From NCBI GenBank assembly GCA_045590195.1, contig JAZNQN010000040.1, positions 1 to 47,631 on the forward strand: a DNA stretch of 47,631 nt. The letters run 5' to 3'. Positions 24,673 to 33,353 of the stretch are shown here, one piece after another; the first letter of the stretch is position 1; every line of letters begins with the position of its first letter. Origin of the DNA: JAZNQN01 sp045590195. GTDB taxonomy: Bacteria > Bacillota > Clostridia > UMGS1883 > UMGS1540. Under the pieces are notes generated by a model, which saw only the letters and a list, made by a program, of their open reading frames with translations, was not told where the DNA came from and ran no database searches. A program made the position numbers and the translations under genes.

Positions 24673-26979
24673 ATGATACAAACACTTAAAAGCCAGATTC
24701 TTCCGCTTATTGCGGTTAGAGGCATTGTTATATACCCAGCAATGATTTTACACTTTGATGTTGCACGAAAAAAATCCATTTCCGCTTTAGAGGCCGCAAT
24801 GGCAAACGGACAGGAAATATTTCTTGTTTCACAAAAAGATTTAACAGTTGAAATTCCTACCAAAGATGATTTATATAGTGTTGGAACCGTTGCAAAAATT
24901 AAACAGCTTTTAAAGCTTCCCGGCAACACGGTTAGAGTTTTAGTTGAAGGGCTTTACAGAGCAAAATTCGATGATTTTATTAAAACTACTCCTCACGACG
25001 AATGTGAATGTTTTGAAGTTTTATCTAAAAACAAGCGTGTTCCAAAAGCTGAAATTGTTGCAATCAGACGCAAAATTTTCGATATTTGCCTTGATATGCA
25101 AACATATAATCCAAAATTTTCGCCGGATTTGCTTGCTAATATCGAGAATATGACCGACCTTGGGCAGTATGTTGACAGTATTGCTTCAACATACTTGCGA
25201 AAGGTTGAAGATCGTCAGGTTATTTTAGAAGAACTTAACACCTACAAAAGACTTTTAAAACTTTTATCTATTTTATCTGGTGAGCTTGAAATTTTAGAAA
25301 CCGAACAGGAAATCATGCGAAAAGTTCGCAAGCAGATGGATAAAAATCAAAAAGACTATTATTTAAGAGAACAAGTTAAGGTTTTATCAAAAGAGCTTGG
25401 TAACGATGAAAATGAAATTGAAGAATACCGTGAAAAAATTGAAGGCTCGCTTATGAGCGATGAAATTAAAAGCAAAGCCTTAAAAGAATTGACACGGCTC
25501 GAAAAGTTTGGTTCTTCTTCTGCCGAGGCAGGCGTAGTACGCAGTTATCTTGATTTTATTATTGATATGCCATTTGGCAAATTTTCAAAAGAGTCAACTT
25601 CTTTGAAAAAAGCCGAGTCGATATTAAATCGTGACCATTACGGTCTTACGAAAGTTAAAAAAAGAATATTGGAATATTTAGCTGTTAAAATACTTTCGGG
25701 CTCTTTGGGCGGTCAGATTTTATGTTTAGCAGGCCCTCCGGGAGTTGGTAAAACATCGATTGCAAAGAGTATTGCCGAAGCACTTGGCAGAAAATATGTT
25801 CGTATTTCACTTGGCGGAGTTAGAGATGAAGCTGAAATACGCGGACATAGGAAAACCTATATTGGTGCGATGTCAGGACGAATTGCAACAGGAATTAAAA
25901 ATGCCGGCACAATGAACCCCTTGTTTTTACTTGATGAAATTGACAAATTATCACGCGACAGCCACGGAGACCCCTCCTCTGCCCTCTTGGAAGTTTTAGA
26001 TTCTGAGCAGAATTTTTCTTTCCGTGACCATTATCTTGAAGTTCCGCTTGATTTATCAAAGGTTTTGTTTATTACAACTGCAAACAATGTTGAAAATATT
26101 CCAAGGCCACTTCTTGACAGAATGGAAATAATCGAGCTGCCGGGATACACTTCACAGGAAAAAGAACAAATTGCAATTAAACATCTTGTTCCCGATTCAC
26201 TTTTAAGGCACGGACTTAACAAAGATATCCTTAAAATTTCAAAATCTGCCGTTACTTCGCTTATTTTGAACTACACCAGGGAAGCCGGCGTTAGAAATTT
26301 AAAACGCGAGATTGATTCAATATGCAGAAAAGCTGCTTCGAAATATGTTTCCGAAAAACAAGCTATTACTGTTACTGCTAAAAATTTAAAAGAATTTTCA
26401 GGAAAAGAAAAATTCAGATTTGAAACAAAGAATGAAGAAAATCCTTTTGGAGTTGTACGCGGCCTTGCCTGGACTGCAGTTGGCGGAGATACACTGAGTA
26501 TTGAAGTTAACATTTTATCAGGTGGCGGCAAGCTTGAACTTACCGGAAACTTGGGTGACGTTATGAAGGAAAGCGCCAAGGCTGCCCTCACTTTTATCCG
26601 CTCACGTGCGAAAGATCTTGGAATTGATGAAGATTTTTACAAAAATTGTGACATTCATATTCATGTTCCCGAAGGTGCTACCCCAAAAGATGGTCCTTCG
26701 GCCGGAATTACGATGTGCAGCGCAATTTTATCTGCTCTTATAAAGAAATCTGTTCCAAGCGATTTAGCTATGACAGGCGAAATTACTATAACAGGAAGAG
26801 TTTTACCGGTTGGTGGTATACTCGAAAAAGTTCTTGCTGCATACAGATATGGCGTTACAAAGGTTATTCTCCCACTTAAAAACAAAGATGATCTTGACGA
26901 CGTTCCTAAAGAGGTAAAAGAAAAAGTTAAATTTGTTTTTGCAGAAAAAGCGGACGATGTTATAAAAGAAATTTTTTGA
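24673..26979 (+). CDS. lon: ATP-dependent protease Lon
   Basis: This 768-residue cytosolic protease degrades damaged and regulatory proteins. It has the N-terminal substrate domain (about 9-200), a coiled-coil stretch, an AAA+ module with Walker A GPPGVGKTS and Walker B FLLDEIDK, and the serine-lysine protease domain. The catalytic dyad is S676 (KDGPSAG) and K719 (GGILEKVLA), spaced 43 residues as in other Lon proteins. The start is supported by the AAAGAAAGG upstream. It ends shortly before the argD promoter. Confidence 0.97.
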   Translation: MIQTLKSQILPLIAVRGIVIYPAMILHFDVARKKSISALEAAMANGQEIFLVSQKDLTVEIPTKDDLYSVGTVAKIKQLLKLPGNTVRVLVEGLYRAKFDDFIKTTPHDECECFEVLSKNKRVPKAEIVAIRRKIFDICLDMQTYNPKFSPDLLANIENMTDLGQYVDSIASTYLRKVEDRQVILEELNTYKRLLKLLSILSGELEILETEQEIMRKVRKQMDKNQKDYYLREQVKVLSKELGNDENEIEEYREKIEGSLMSDEIKSKALKELTRLEKFGSSSAEAGVVRSYLDFIIDMPFGKFSKESTSLKKAESILNRDHYGLTKVKKRILEYLAVKILSGSLGGQILCLAGPPGVGKTSIAKSIAEALGRKYVRISLGGVRDEAEIRGHRKTYIGAMSGRIATGIKNAGTMNPLFLLDEIDKLSRDSHGDPSSALLEVLDSEQNFSFRDHYLEVPLDLSKVLFITTANNVENIPRPLLDRMEIIELPGYTSQEKEQIAIKHLVPDSLLRHGLNKDILKISKSAVTSLILNYTREAGVRNLKREIDSICRKAASKYVSEKQAITVTAKNLKEFSGKEKFRFETKNEENPFGVVRGLAWTAVGGDTLSIEVNILSGGGKLELTGNLGDVMKESAKAALTFIRSRAKDLGIDEDFYKNCDIHIHVPEGATPKDGPSAGITMCSAILSALIKKSVPSDLAMTGEITITGRVLPVGGILEKVLAAYRYGVTKVILPLKNKDDLDDVPKEVKEKVKFVFAEKADDVIKEIF

Positions 26980-26985
26980 TTACTA

Positions 26986-27014
26986 TTGCATTTTTATGCA
27001 TAAAGTGTTATAAT
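26986..27014 (+). promoter_or_regulatory. argD promoter with overlapping ArgR box
   Basis: TTGCAT (26986-26991) and TATAAT (27009-27014) with a 17-bp spacer. The palindromic element TTGCATTTTTATGCATAA (26986-27003) resembles the AhrC/ArgR box of Bacillus and covers the -35, so bound repressor would block polymerase. Confidence 0.7.
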
Positions 27015-27044
27015 TATACAAATTTATATTAAGAAGGCGATAAT

Positions 27045-28235
27045 ATGAACTTAAACGAAATTAAAAACCTTGATAAAAATTACTTTATGAACACATTCGG
27101 CGAAAGACTTCCTGTTTGTTTTACAGAAGGAAAAGGCATTTATCTTTATGATACCAATGGAGATAAATATGCCGACTTTTTTGCAGGTATCGCCGTTTCT
27201 GCTCTTGGACACGGAAACGAAGAACTTGCAGAGGCTATTGGTGAGCAGGCAAAAAAAGTTTTGCACACTTCCTGCCTTTACTACATTGAATCTCAGGCAA
27301 AGCTTGCCGAAATGCTTGTAAACTCCTGCTGTGGGGACAAAGTGTATTTCAGCAATAGTGGTGCTGAAGCGAATGAATGCGCAATTAAGCTGGCAAAAAT
27401 TTATCATTATAAAAAAGGCGATGGTAAAACAGATATTATTACTCTTAAAAATTCTTTCCACGGGCGCACACTCTCAACAGTTGCGGCTACCGGACAAGAG
27501 AAATATCAAAAGCCATACTACCCTCTTATTCCCGGTTTTTCTCATATAGAGATAAACAATCTTGACGAGTTTAAAAATGCAATAACTGAAAAAACCGGTG
27601 CTGTTATTATGGAACTTGTTCAGGGAGAAAGCGGCGTTCATCCCGTTGACAAAGAATATGTTCAGGCAGTTTATAATTACTGTAAAGAGAACGACATTAT
27701 ATTTATTGACGATGAAATTCAAACAGGCATTGGCAGAACCGGAAAAATGTTTGCCTATGAACATTTTGGAATTGAACCTGACGTAATTTCAATGGCAAAG
27801 GCGCTAGGTGGCGGTGTTCCGATAGGAGCAGTTTGCGCTAAAGATTTTGTTGCTTCGGCTTTCTCCCCTGGTGACCATGGTGGAACTTTCGGTGGAAATC
27901 ATCTTGCAACCACTGCAGCGTTAACCACTTTATCAATTATTAAACGCGAGAAACTGGCTGAAAATGCTGCAAAAATCGGCAGCTACATTAAAGATGAGCT
28001 TTTAAAAATAGACGGTGTTTCGGAAGTTAGAGGTTTAGGTTTAATGCTTGGCGCTGAAATAGAGCCTTCTGCAAAAGAATTTGTTGCGGAAATGTTTAAT
28101 GAAAAATGTCTTGTTGGAGCCGTTGGAAGCAATACTGTTAGAATTTTGCCTCCGCTTATTATCACTAAAGACGAAGCAGATATTCTTATTAACACATTTA
28201 GAAAAGTTATGAATAAATTTAAAAATGAGAGGTAA
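27045..28235 (+). CDS. argD: Acetylornithine aminotransferase
   Basis: This 396-residue class III aminotransferase makes N-acetylornithine from N-acetylglutamate semialdehyde. PLP-site elements are FSNSGAEANECAIKLA, SFHGRT, IDDEIQTGIGRTG, and the Schiff-base Lys in SMAKALGGG. The ATG follows AAGGCG. It is first in argD-argF-GNAT-rnhB-yraN, separated by 5 bp from argF, and has its own ArgR-box promoter. Ornithine or GABA aminotransferase activity is possible for the family, but the context favours arginine synthesis. Confidence 0.95.
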   Translation: MNLNEIKNLDKNYFMNTFGERLPVCFTEGKGIYLYDTNGDKYADFFAGIAVSALGHGNEELAEAIGEQAKKVLHTSCLYYIESQAKLAEMLVNSCCGDKVYFSNSGAEANECAIKLAKIYHYKKGDGKTDIITLKNSFHGRTLSTVAATGQEKYQKPYYPLIPGFSHIEINNLDEFKNAITEKTGAVIMELVQGESGVHPVDKEYVQAVYNYCKENDIIFIDDEIQTGIGRTGKMFAYEHFGIEPDVISMAKALGGGVPIGAVCAKDFVASAFSPGDHGGTFGGNHLATTAALTTLSIIKREKLAENAAKIGSYIKDELLKIDGVSEVRGLGLMLGAEIEPSAKEFVAEMFNEKCLVGAVGSNTVRILPPLIITKDEADILINTFRKVMNKFKNER

Positions 28236-28240
28236 ATAAA

Positions 28241-29158
28241 ATGAAACATTTAATTAGCTTACACGATACTACCACAGAGGAAATTTATGATATTTTAAAG
28301 CTTGCTGCAAAGCTTAAAGACGAAAACAAAAAAGGAATTGTTCATCACCATCTTAAAGGTAAAACTCTTGGTATGATTTTTACAAAATCTTCCACTAGAA
28401 CAAGGGTTTCTTTTGAAGTTGGTATGTATCAGCTTGGTGGCTATCCCCTCTTTTTAAGCGCTAACGATATTCAGCTTGGCAGAGGCGAAACAATTTACGA
28501 TACAGCTAATGTTCTTTCGAGATTTCTTGATGGCATTATGATAAGAACTTTTGCTCACAGCGATGTTGAAGACCTTGCAAAATTTGGTTCTATTCCGATT
28601 ATTAACGGACTTACCGACCTTTTACATCCTTGCCAGATACTTGCTGACCTTTTGACTATTTCGGAATACAAAGGCAAACTCGAAGGATTAAAACTTGCTT
28701 ACATAGGCGATGGCAACAATATTGCTCATTCACTTCTTTATGGTTGCAGTAAGGTTGGTATGGATGTTGCAATTGCTTCTCCAAAAGGCTTTGAATGCGA
28801 TGGCGAAGTGGTTGAAAATGCTATTTCTGATGCTAAGAAAACAGGTAGCAACATTCTTCTTACCGAGGACCCTGTTGAAGCGATTAAAAATGCAGACGTT
28901 GTTTATACCGATACCTGGTGTTCTATGGGTCAGGAAAGTGAAAAGGCCGAAAGAATTAAAATTTTCAAAGACTACACAATTGATAAAAAGCTTTTTGCTA
29001 ATGCAGATAAAGAAGCTATGTTTTTACACTGTCTCCCTGCTTACCGTGGATATGAAGTTACAGAAGATGTAATCGATGGACCACAGTCAGCAATTTTTGA
29101 TGAAGCTGAAAACAGACTTCATGCACAAAAGGCAGTTATGGTTAAGTTGATGGGTTAA
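28241..29158 (+). CDS. argF: Ornithine carbamoyltransferase
   Basis: This 305-residue enzyme makes citrulline from ornithine and carbamoyl phosphate. The carbamoyl-phosphate loop SSTRTRVSFE (about residues 47-56), HPCQILADLLT, and the ornithine-binding FLHCLPAYRG motif are all present. It follows argD by 5 bp with GAGAGG as ribosome site. No arcA or arcC catabolic genes are nearby, so it should be the anabolic enzyme. Confidence 0.96.
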   Translation: MKHLISLHDTTTEEIYDILKLAAKLKDENKKGIVHHHLKGKTLGMIFTKSSTRTRVSFEVGMYQLGGYPLFLSANDIQLGRGETIYDTANVLSRFLDGIMIRTFAHSDVEDLAKFGSIPIINGLTDLLHPCQILADLLTISEYKGKLEGLKLAYIGDGNNIAHSLLYGCSKVGMDVAIASPKGFECDGEVVENAISDAKKTGSNILLTEDPVEAIKNADVVYTDTWCSMGQESEKAERIKIFKDYTIDKKLFANADKEAMFLHCLPAYRGYEVTEDVIDGPQSAIFDEAENRLHAQKAVMVKLMG

Positions 29159-29160
29159 TA

Positions 29161-29643
29161 ATGGATATTAAAATCAGAAGAGCATCAGTAACTGATGCAG
29201 AAGAAGTAAACAAGTGTTTAAAGCTTGCCTTTAAAGAATACGAAAGAGAAGCCTGTTATAATGCCGCAAAAGGCGCATTGAGTGAAGATGTTTCAAAGAC
29301 TCGCGCAGATATTGAAAATCAGATTTTTCTCGTTGCTGAGTGTGCCGGTAAAATAATCGGAAGTTTGCGTGTTAAGATTGAAGAACACGATGGATATTTA
29401 AGCAGATTTTCTGTTTTACCTGAATATCACAAGTATGGTACCGGCAAGCTTTTACTTGAACAAATTGATAAAGTCTTACAAAAACTCGGTATAAATTCTG
29501 TTTACCTTCATACCTGCCTTGATGTAGTTCATCTAATCGATTTTTACACAAATGCAGGTTTTAGGGTTGAATGCGTTTCAGAGGACAGAGGTTACAGGAG
29601 AGCAAAGCTCAGAAAGACATATGGTGAAGAATATGAAAAGTGA
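29161..29643 (+). CDS. GNAT-family N-acetyltransferase
   Basis: This 160-residue protein has the GNAT fold: IRRASVTDAEEVNKCL at the start, the beta-4 strand IGSLRVKI, and the acetyl-CoA loop LPEYHKYGTGKLLLEQID (the usual Q/R-x-x-G-x-G/A pattern). The ATG is 2 bases after the argF stop and the gene overlaps the start of rnhB, so it is co-transcribed with arginine genes. It could be an acetylglutamate synthase of an unusual short type, but there is no direct motif evidence; another amine substrate or ribosomal target is equally possible. Confidence 0.8.
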   Translation: MDIKIRRASVTDAEEVNKCLKLAFKEYEREACYNAAKGALSEDVSKTRADIENQIFLVAECAGKIIGSLRVKIEEHDGYLSRFSVLPEYHKYGTGKLLLEQIDKVLQKLGINSVYLHTCLDVVHLIDFYTNAGFRVECVSEDRGYRRAKLRKTYGEEYEK

Positions 29644-30271
29644 AGAACTTGAAAGACTAAATAATATGCTTACATATGAAAGAGCTTTATCAGCGCTTGG
29701 ATATAAGTGTGTGTGCGGCGTTGATGAGGCCGGCCGCGGACCGCTTGCCGGCGAGGTTTTTGCCGCTGCAGTTATATTGCCTGAGGGTTATATTCTCGAA
29801 GGACTTAACGATTCAAAAAAACTTTCTGAGAAAAAGCGCGAGGCTTTGTTTGAGATAATTAAGGAAGATGCAGTTGCCTGGTCGGTTTCTACAGCCTCTG
29901 TTGATGAAATTGACGAAATAAATATCAGAAATGCTACATATCTTGCAATGAGAAGAGCTATATTCTCTCTTAAGGTTCCGGCTGATTACGCTTTGATTGA
30001 TGGCGACTGCATTACAGAGCTTACCCTCCCTCATCAATGTGTAATTAAAGGAGATGCAAATTCTCTTTCAATAGCGGCAGCATCTATTTTGGCTAAGGTT
30101 TCTAGGGACAGATATATGAAAGAACAAGCCTTACTTTATCCGCAGTATCAGTTTGAAAAACACAAAGGATACGGAACCGCACTGCACACGCAGCTTTTAA
30201 AAGAGTATGGCCCCTGCCCTATTCATCGCCGAACATTTCTTAAAAAAATCTTGAAGGAAGATGAGTTTTAA
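29633..30271 (+). CDS. rnhB: Ribonuclease HII
   Basis: This 212-residue endonuclease removes misincorporated ribonucleotides and RNA primers. The family signature CGVDEAGRGPLAGEV carries the catalytic Asp-Glu, and the further Asp is in ALIDGD. I choose the ATG at 29633, which overlaps the end of the GNAT gene and follows GGTGAAGA; the frame is open further back inside that gene. The stop overlaps the yraN start (TAATG). The position just before yraN is common in bacteria. Confidence 0.95.
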   Translation: MKSEELERLNNMLTYERALSALGYKCVCGVDEAGRGPLAGEVFAAAVILPEGYILEGLNDSKKLSEKKREALFEIIKEDAVAWSVSTASVDEIDEINIRNATYLAMRRAIFSLKVPADYALIDGDCITELTLPHQCVIKGDANSLSIAAASILAKVSRDRYMKEQALLYPQYQFEKHKGYGTALHTQLLKEYGPCPIHRRTFLKKILKEDEF

Positions 30272-30609
30272 TGTCAAGACTTTTAGGGATAATTGGCGAA
30301 AGTCAGGCTGAAAAGTTTTTGAAAAAGCTTGGATACAAAATAATAGAAAAAAACTATCATTCCCGGTTTGGAGAAATTGATATTATTGCAAAAGATAAAG
30401 AAACACTTGTTTTTGTTGAAGTAAAAAAGCGTAAAAACGCCGATTTTGCCGGTGGAGCGGAATACGTTGACTTAAGAAAACAAAAGAAAATTATTGCAAC
30501 AGCAAATATATATTTACAAAATATAACCCAAGATTGCAACATCCGCTTTGATGTTGTCGAAATCAATTCAGATAAAATATCTCATATTAAAAATGCTTTT
30601 TTTACGTAA
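30271..30609 (+). CDS. YraN-family endonuclease-like protein (UPF0102)
   Basis: This 112-residue protein has the restriction-endonuclease-like fold of the UPF0102 family with the active-site pattern GEIDIIAKDKETLVFVEVKKRK (Glu, Asp and the E-x-K triad). The biological role is not settled; relatives are thought to be nucleases linked with recombination or DNA uptake. It follows rnhB with overlapping stop and start codons. It ends about 100 bases before the next gene's leader. Confidence 0.9.
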   Translation: MSRLLGIIGESQAEKFLKKLGYKIIEKNYHSRFGEIDIIAKDKETLVFVEVKKRKNADFAGGAEYVDLRKQKKIIATANIYLQNITQDCNIRFDVVEINSDKISHIKNAFFT

Positions 30610-30616
30610 AAAAGTG

Positions 30617-30645
30617 TTGCATTTTGTGAGAAAATGTAATAAAAT
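30617..30645 (+). promoter_or_regulatory. Probable promoter of the aminotransferase gene
   Basis: TTGCAT (30617-30622) and TAAAAT (30640-30645), 17-bp spacer. The -35 is a weak match. It would start RNA close to 30652, at the 5' edge of the pseudoknot-like leader. Confidence 0.5.
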
Positions 30646-30648
30646 ATA

Positions 30649-30704
30649 TTTTACTTTATCACGAGTCCACAGGTAAAGTAAAGCTAAACCGTGGACAGAA
30701 AGGT
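30649..30704 (+). promoter_or_regulatory. Pseudoknot-like leader next to the ribosome site
   Basis: Stem 1 pairs 30649-30660 with 30672-30683 (12 pairs, three of them G-U, core TTTACTTTA/TAAAGTAAA). Its loop contains GTCCAC (30665-30670), which can pair with GTGGAC (30691-30696). That second helix ends two bases before the AAAGG ribosome site (30700-30704). The arrangement is an H-type pseudoknot, as in several small translational riboswitches; I do not recognise a known class. Confidence 0.45.
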
Positions 30705-30713
30705 TAGATTATA

Positions 30714-31904
30714 ATGGAATTATCAAGAAAATACTCTTCTATCAGTGCTTCGCCAACTTTGGCAATTGACTCAAAGTTTAAAGCTATGAAAGCGGAAGGA
30801 ATAGATGTTGTGGGTTTCGGGGCTGGTGAGCCTGATTTTGAAACTCCTGATCATATTAAAGCTGCGGCAATTGAGGCTATAAATAATGGAGTAACAAGAT
30901 ATACTCCTGCTTCCGGTACTCCTGCATTAAAAGCAGCTATTTGCAGAAAATTCGAAAGAGAAAATGGACTTAAATATGAGCCAAATCAAATCGTTGTAAG
31001 TAACGGCGCAAAGCATTCACTCGTTAACATTTTTGGTGCTATTTTAAACCCCGGTGACGAGGTTTTAATTCCTGCCCCATTCTGGGTTTCTTATCCTGAA
31101 ATGGTTCGCCTTGGTGATGGCACACCAAAATTTATTGAAACAACTGAAGAAAATAACTTTAAATTTACTGCAGAACAGCTTGCAGATGCAATTACCCCAA
31201 AAACCAAAGCTCTTATTTTAAATACTCCTTCAAATCCTACAGGTATGGTTTACACTGCAGATGAGCTTAAGGAAATTGCTAAGGTTTGCGTTGAAAAAGA
31301 TATATTTGTAATTTCAGATGAAATTTACGAGCACTTAATTTATGAAGGCGAAAGAGTTTCTATTGCAACTTTTGGTGAAGAAATATACAAAAGAACAATT
31401 ATTGTAAATGGACTTTCGAAAACTTATGCTATGACCGGTTGGCGTATTGGTTATACTGCTTCTTCGCCTGAAATTGCCAAAATTATGGGAAATGTTCAGA
31501 GCCATGCTACATCAAACCCTAACTCTATCGCACAGTATGCTGCAGTTGTTGCACTTGACGGTGGGCTTGATTTTGTTGACGATATGAAAGCTCAGTATGT
31601 TAAACGCCGTGATTATATGGTTGACAGAATTAACTCTCTTCCCGGCGTATCTTGCAAAAAGCCAAGTGGAGCTTTCTATGTAATGATGAATATTAAAGAA
31701 TTGTTTGGCAAAGAAATTTGCGGCGCAGTTATCAATTCGTCAGAAGATTTTGCAACTGCCCTCCTTGAAAAGGCTAATGTAGCGCTTGTACCCGGCGAAG
31801 GCTTTATGGCAAATGGTTACCTTAGATGGAGCTATGCTACTTCCATTGAAAACATTAAAAAAGGTCTTGACAGACTTGAAAAATTCTTAAATAACGAATT
31901 TTAA
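30714..31904 (+). CDS. Pyridoxal-phosphate aminotransferase, aspartate aminotransferase type (class I)
   Basis: This 396-residue cytosolic enzyme belongs to aminotransferase subgroup I-gamma, the type called aspartate aminotransferase in Bacillota. It shows GFGAGEPDFETPDH, the NTPSNPTG motif, ISDEIYEHLIYEG and the PLP lysine in NGLSKTYAMTGWRIGY. Aspartate-oxaloacetate exchange is most likely; some close relatives also act on prephenate or aromatic acids. An AAAGG ribosome site precedes it within a structured leader. proC follows on the same strand 21 bp on. Confidence 0.9.
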   Translation: MELSRKYSSISASPTLAIDSKFKAMKAEGIDVVGFGAGEPDFETPDHIKAAAIEAINNGVTRYTPASGTPALKAAICRKFERENGLKYEPNQIVVSNGAKHSLVNIFGAILNPGDEVLIPAPFWVSYPEMVRLGDGTPKFIETTEENNFKFTAEQLADAITPKTKALILNTPSNPTGMVYTADELKEIAKVCVEKDIFVISDEIYEHLIYEGERVSIATFGEEIYKRTIIVNGLSKTYAMTGWRIGYTASSPEIAKIMGNVQSHATSNPNSIAQYAAVVALDGGLDFVDDMKAQYVKRRDYMVDRINSLPGVSCKKPSGAFYVMMNIKELFGKEICGAVINSSEDFATALLEKANVALVPGEGFMANGYLRWSYATSIENIKKGLDRLEKFLNNEF

Positions 31905-31925
31905 TTTGAAAGGTGTAGATTTACA

Positions 31926-32705
31926 ATGAAAATCGGCATTATTGGCGGCGGAAATATGTCAAAAGCCATTATTCTTGGCCTACTTGCTAATAAAACAAAA
32001 GGCGATATAATTATGGTTTCTGATAAAGACGCTAAAAAGCTTAACGAGCTTAAACGTTTTGGTATTAAAACCGGTGAAAACATTGATGTATTAAAACATG
32101 GTGATGTTGTTATTTTGGCCGTTAAGCCTGATGTTTATCCGGTAGTTCTGCCTGAGTGTGTTGGTTTTGAAAAATTGTTTATCTCAATCGCTGCGGGCGT
32201 TTCAATAGATTATATTAAGAATATTTTGGGAGAGACTTCCCGTGTTGTGAGAGTTATGCCTAATACTCCTGCTCTTGTTGGTGCCGGTATGACGGCTATT
32301 TGCCGAGATGGTGCACTTGAGGATGATATTAAGTCGACCGAGAGTATTTTTTCCGCAGTTGGCGAAACTGTTGTTACCGAAGAAAAACACATTGATGCTG
32401 TTTGTGGTGTTTCAGGCAGCGGACCTGCGTATATTTTTACTATGATAGAAGCTATGGCCGATGGCGGCGTATTAAAAGGCTTATCTCGTGCTGAGGCAAT
32501 AAAGCTTGCTGCTCAAACGGTTTTAGGCTCTGCAAAAATGGTTCTCGAAACAGGAAATCATCCTGCACAGCTCCGCGATGCAGTTTGTTCGCCTGGCGGT
32601 ACAACCATAGAAGGTGTAGCAGCTTTAGAAGATTGCGGCTTTCGCAGCGCGATTATAAATGCTGTATCTGCTGCAACAGAAAAGAGTAAGGCTCTTAAAA
32701 AATAG
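31926..32705 (+). CDS. proC: Pyrroline-5-carboxylate reductase
   Basis: This 259-residue enzyme makes proline with NAD(P)H. The nucleotide fold starts IGIIGGGNMSKAI, and the C-terminal dimerisation signature is HPAQLRDAVCSPGGTTIEGVAALE with VCGVSGSGPAY ahead of it. Ribosome site GAAAGGTG. It probably shares a transcript with the aminotransferase. proA and proB are not in the window. Confidence 0.96.
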   Translation: MKIGIIGGGNMSKAIILGLLANKTKGDIIMVSDKDAKKLNELKRFGIKTGENIDVLKHGDVVILAVKPDVYPVVLPECVGFEKLFISIAAGVSIDYIKNILGETSRVVRVMPNTPALVGAGMTAICRDGALEDDIKSTESIFSAVGETVVTEEKHIDAVCGVSGSGPAYIFTMIEAMADGGVLKGLSRAEAIKLAAQTVLGSAKMVLETGNHPAQLRDAVCSPGGTTIEGVAALEDCGFRSAIINAVSAATEKSKALKK

Positions 32706-32756
32706 ACATAATCTTTTCATAATTTTCATACCATATTTTATAAGGCGGTGTGAGAA

Positions 32757-33332
32757 TTGGAAAGGTACATAAAAAATAACAAGTTAACAATTTTTTTAGT
32801 TTTTTCAGCAGTTTTAACCGGTATAGTAATTGGTACCTTTTCCCTTTTAAAACTAGACGAAAATCTGGCAAAATCCCTGATAGATTCGGTAAATAGCAGT
32901 ATATCTAATTCGAGTTTATTTGCTGCATTTACAAAGTCAATTTCCAGTGAATTTTTAAAATTTTTTGCTTTGTTTATTTGTGGAATTACTGTTTTCGGAG
33001 CACCAATGAGTGTTTTTTGCCTTGGGTATCTGGGATATACTTTGGGTTTTTCTGTAGGTTTTTTAATGAAATATTATGGTTTAGCTGGATATTTGTCAGT
33101 GATTTTTGGAATTGTCCCCCACTACCTTATTTTATTACCTGCATATATTTTAACAGGTATTGTAGGAATAAACTTTTCAAACAAATTGTTACTTGGAGAA
33201 AAACAACTAAAAAACGATTTTAAATTATACACTGCAAAAATGATATTTTTTGCAGTGATGATTTTTCTATCGTGCATTATAGAGGGATTTGTTTCATCGT
33301 TCTTTATTAAAAAAATACTATTACTAATTTAA
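32757..33332 (+). CDS. spoIIM: Stage II sporulation protein M
   Basis: This 191-residue membrane protein has four to five hydrophobic segments (about 14-30, 65-85, 90-115, 120-150, 160-185) and the SpoIIM family layout. SpoIIM is part of the DMP peptidoglycan-degrading complex (with SpoIID and SpoIIP) that drives engulfment. The start is a TTG at 32757 behind GGCGGTG. It sits directly before a xerD-type gene, as in many Clostridia. Confidence 0.88.
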   Translation: MERYIKNNKLTIFLVFSAVLTGIVIGTFSLLKLDENLAKSLIDSVNSSISNSSLFAAFTKSISSEFLKFFALFICGITVFGAPMSVFCLGYLGYTLGFSVGFLMKYYGLAGYLSVIFGIVPHYLILLPAYILTGIVGINFSNKLLLGEKQLKNDFKLYTAKMIFFAVMIFLSCIIEGFVSSFFIKKILLLI

Positions 33333-33353
33333 CTCATATTGGAGGGTTTATAT

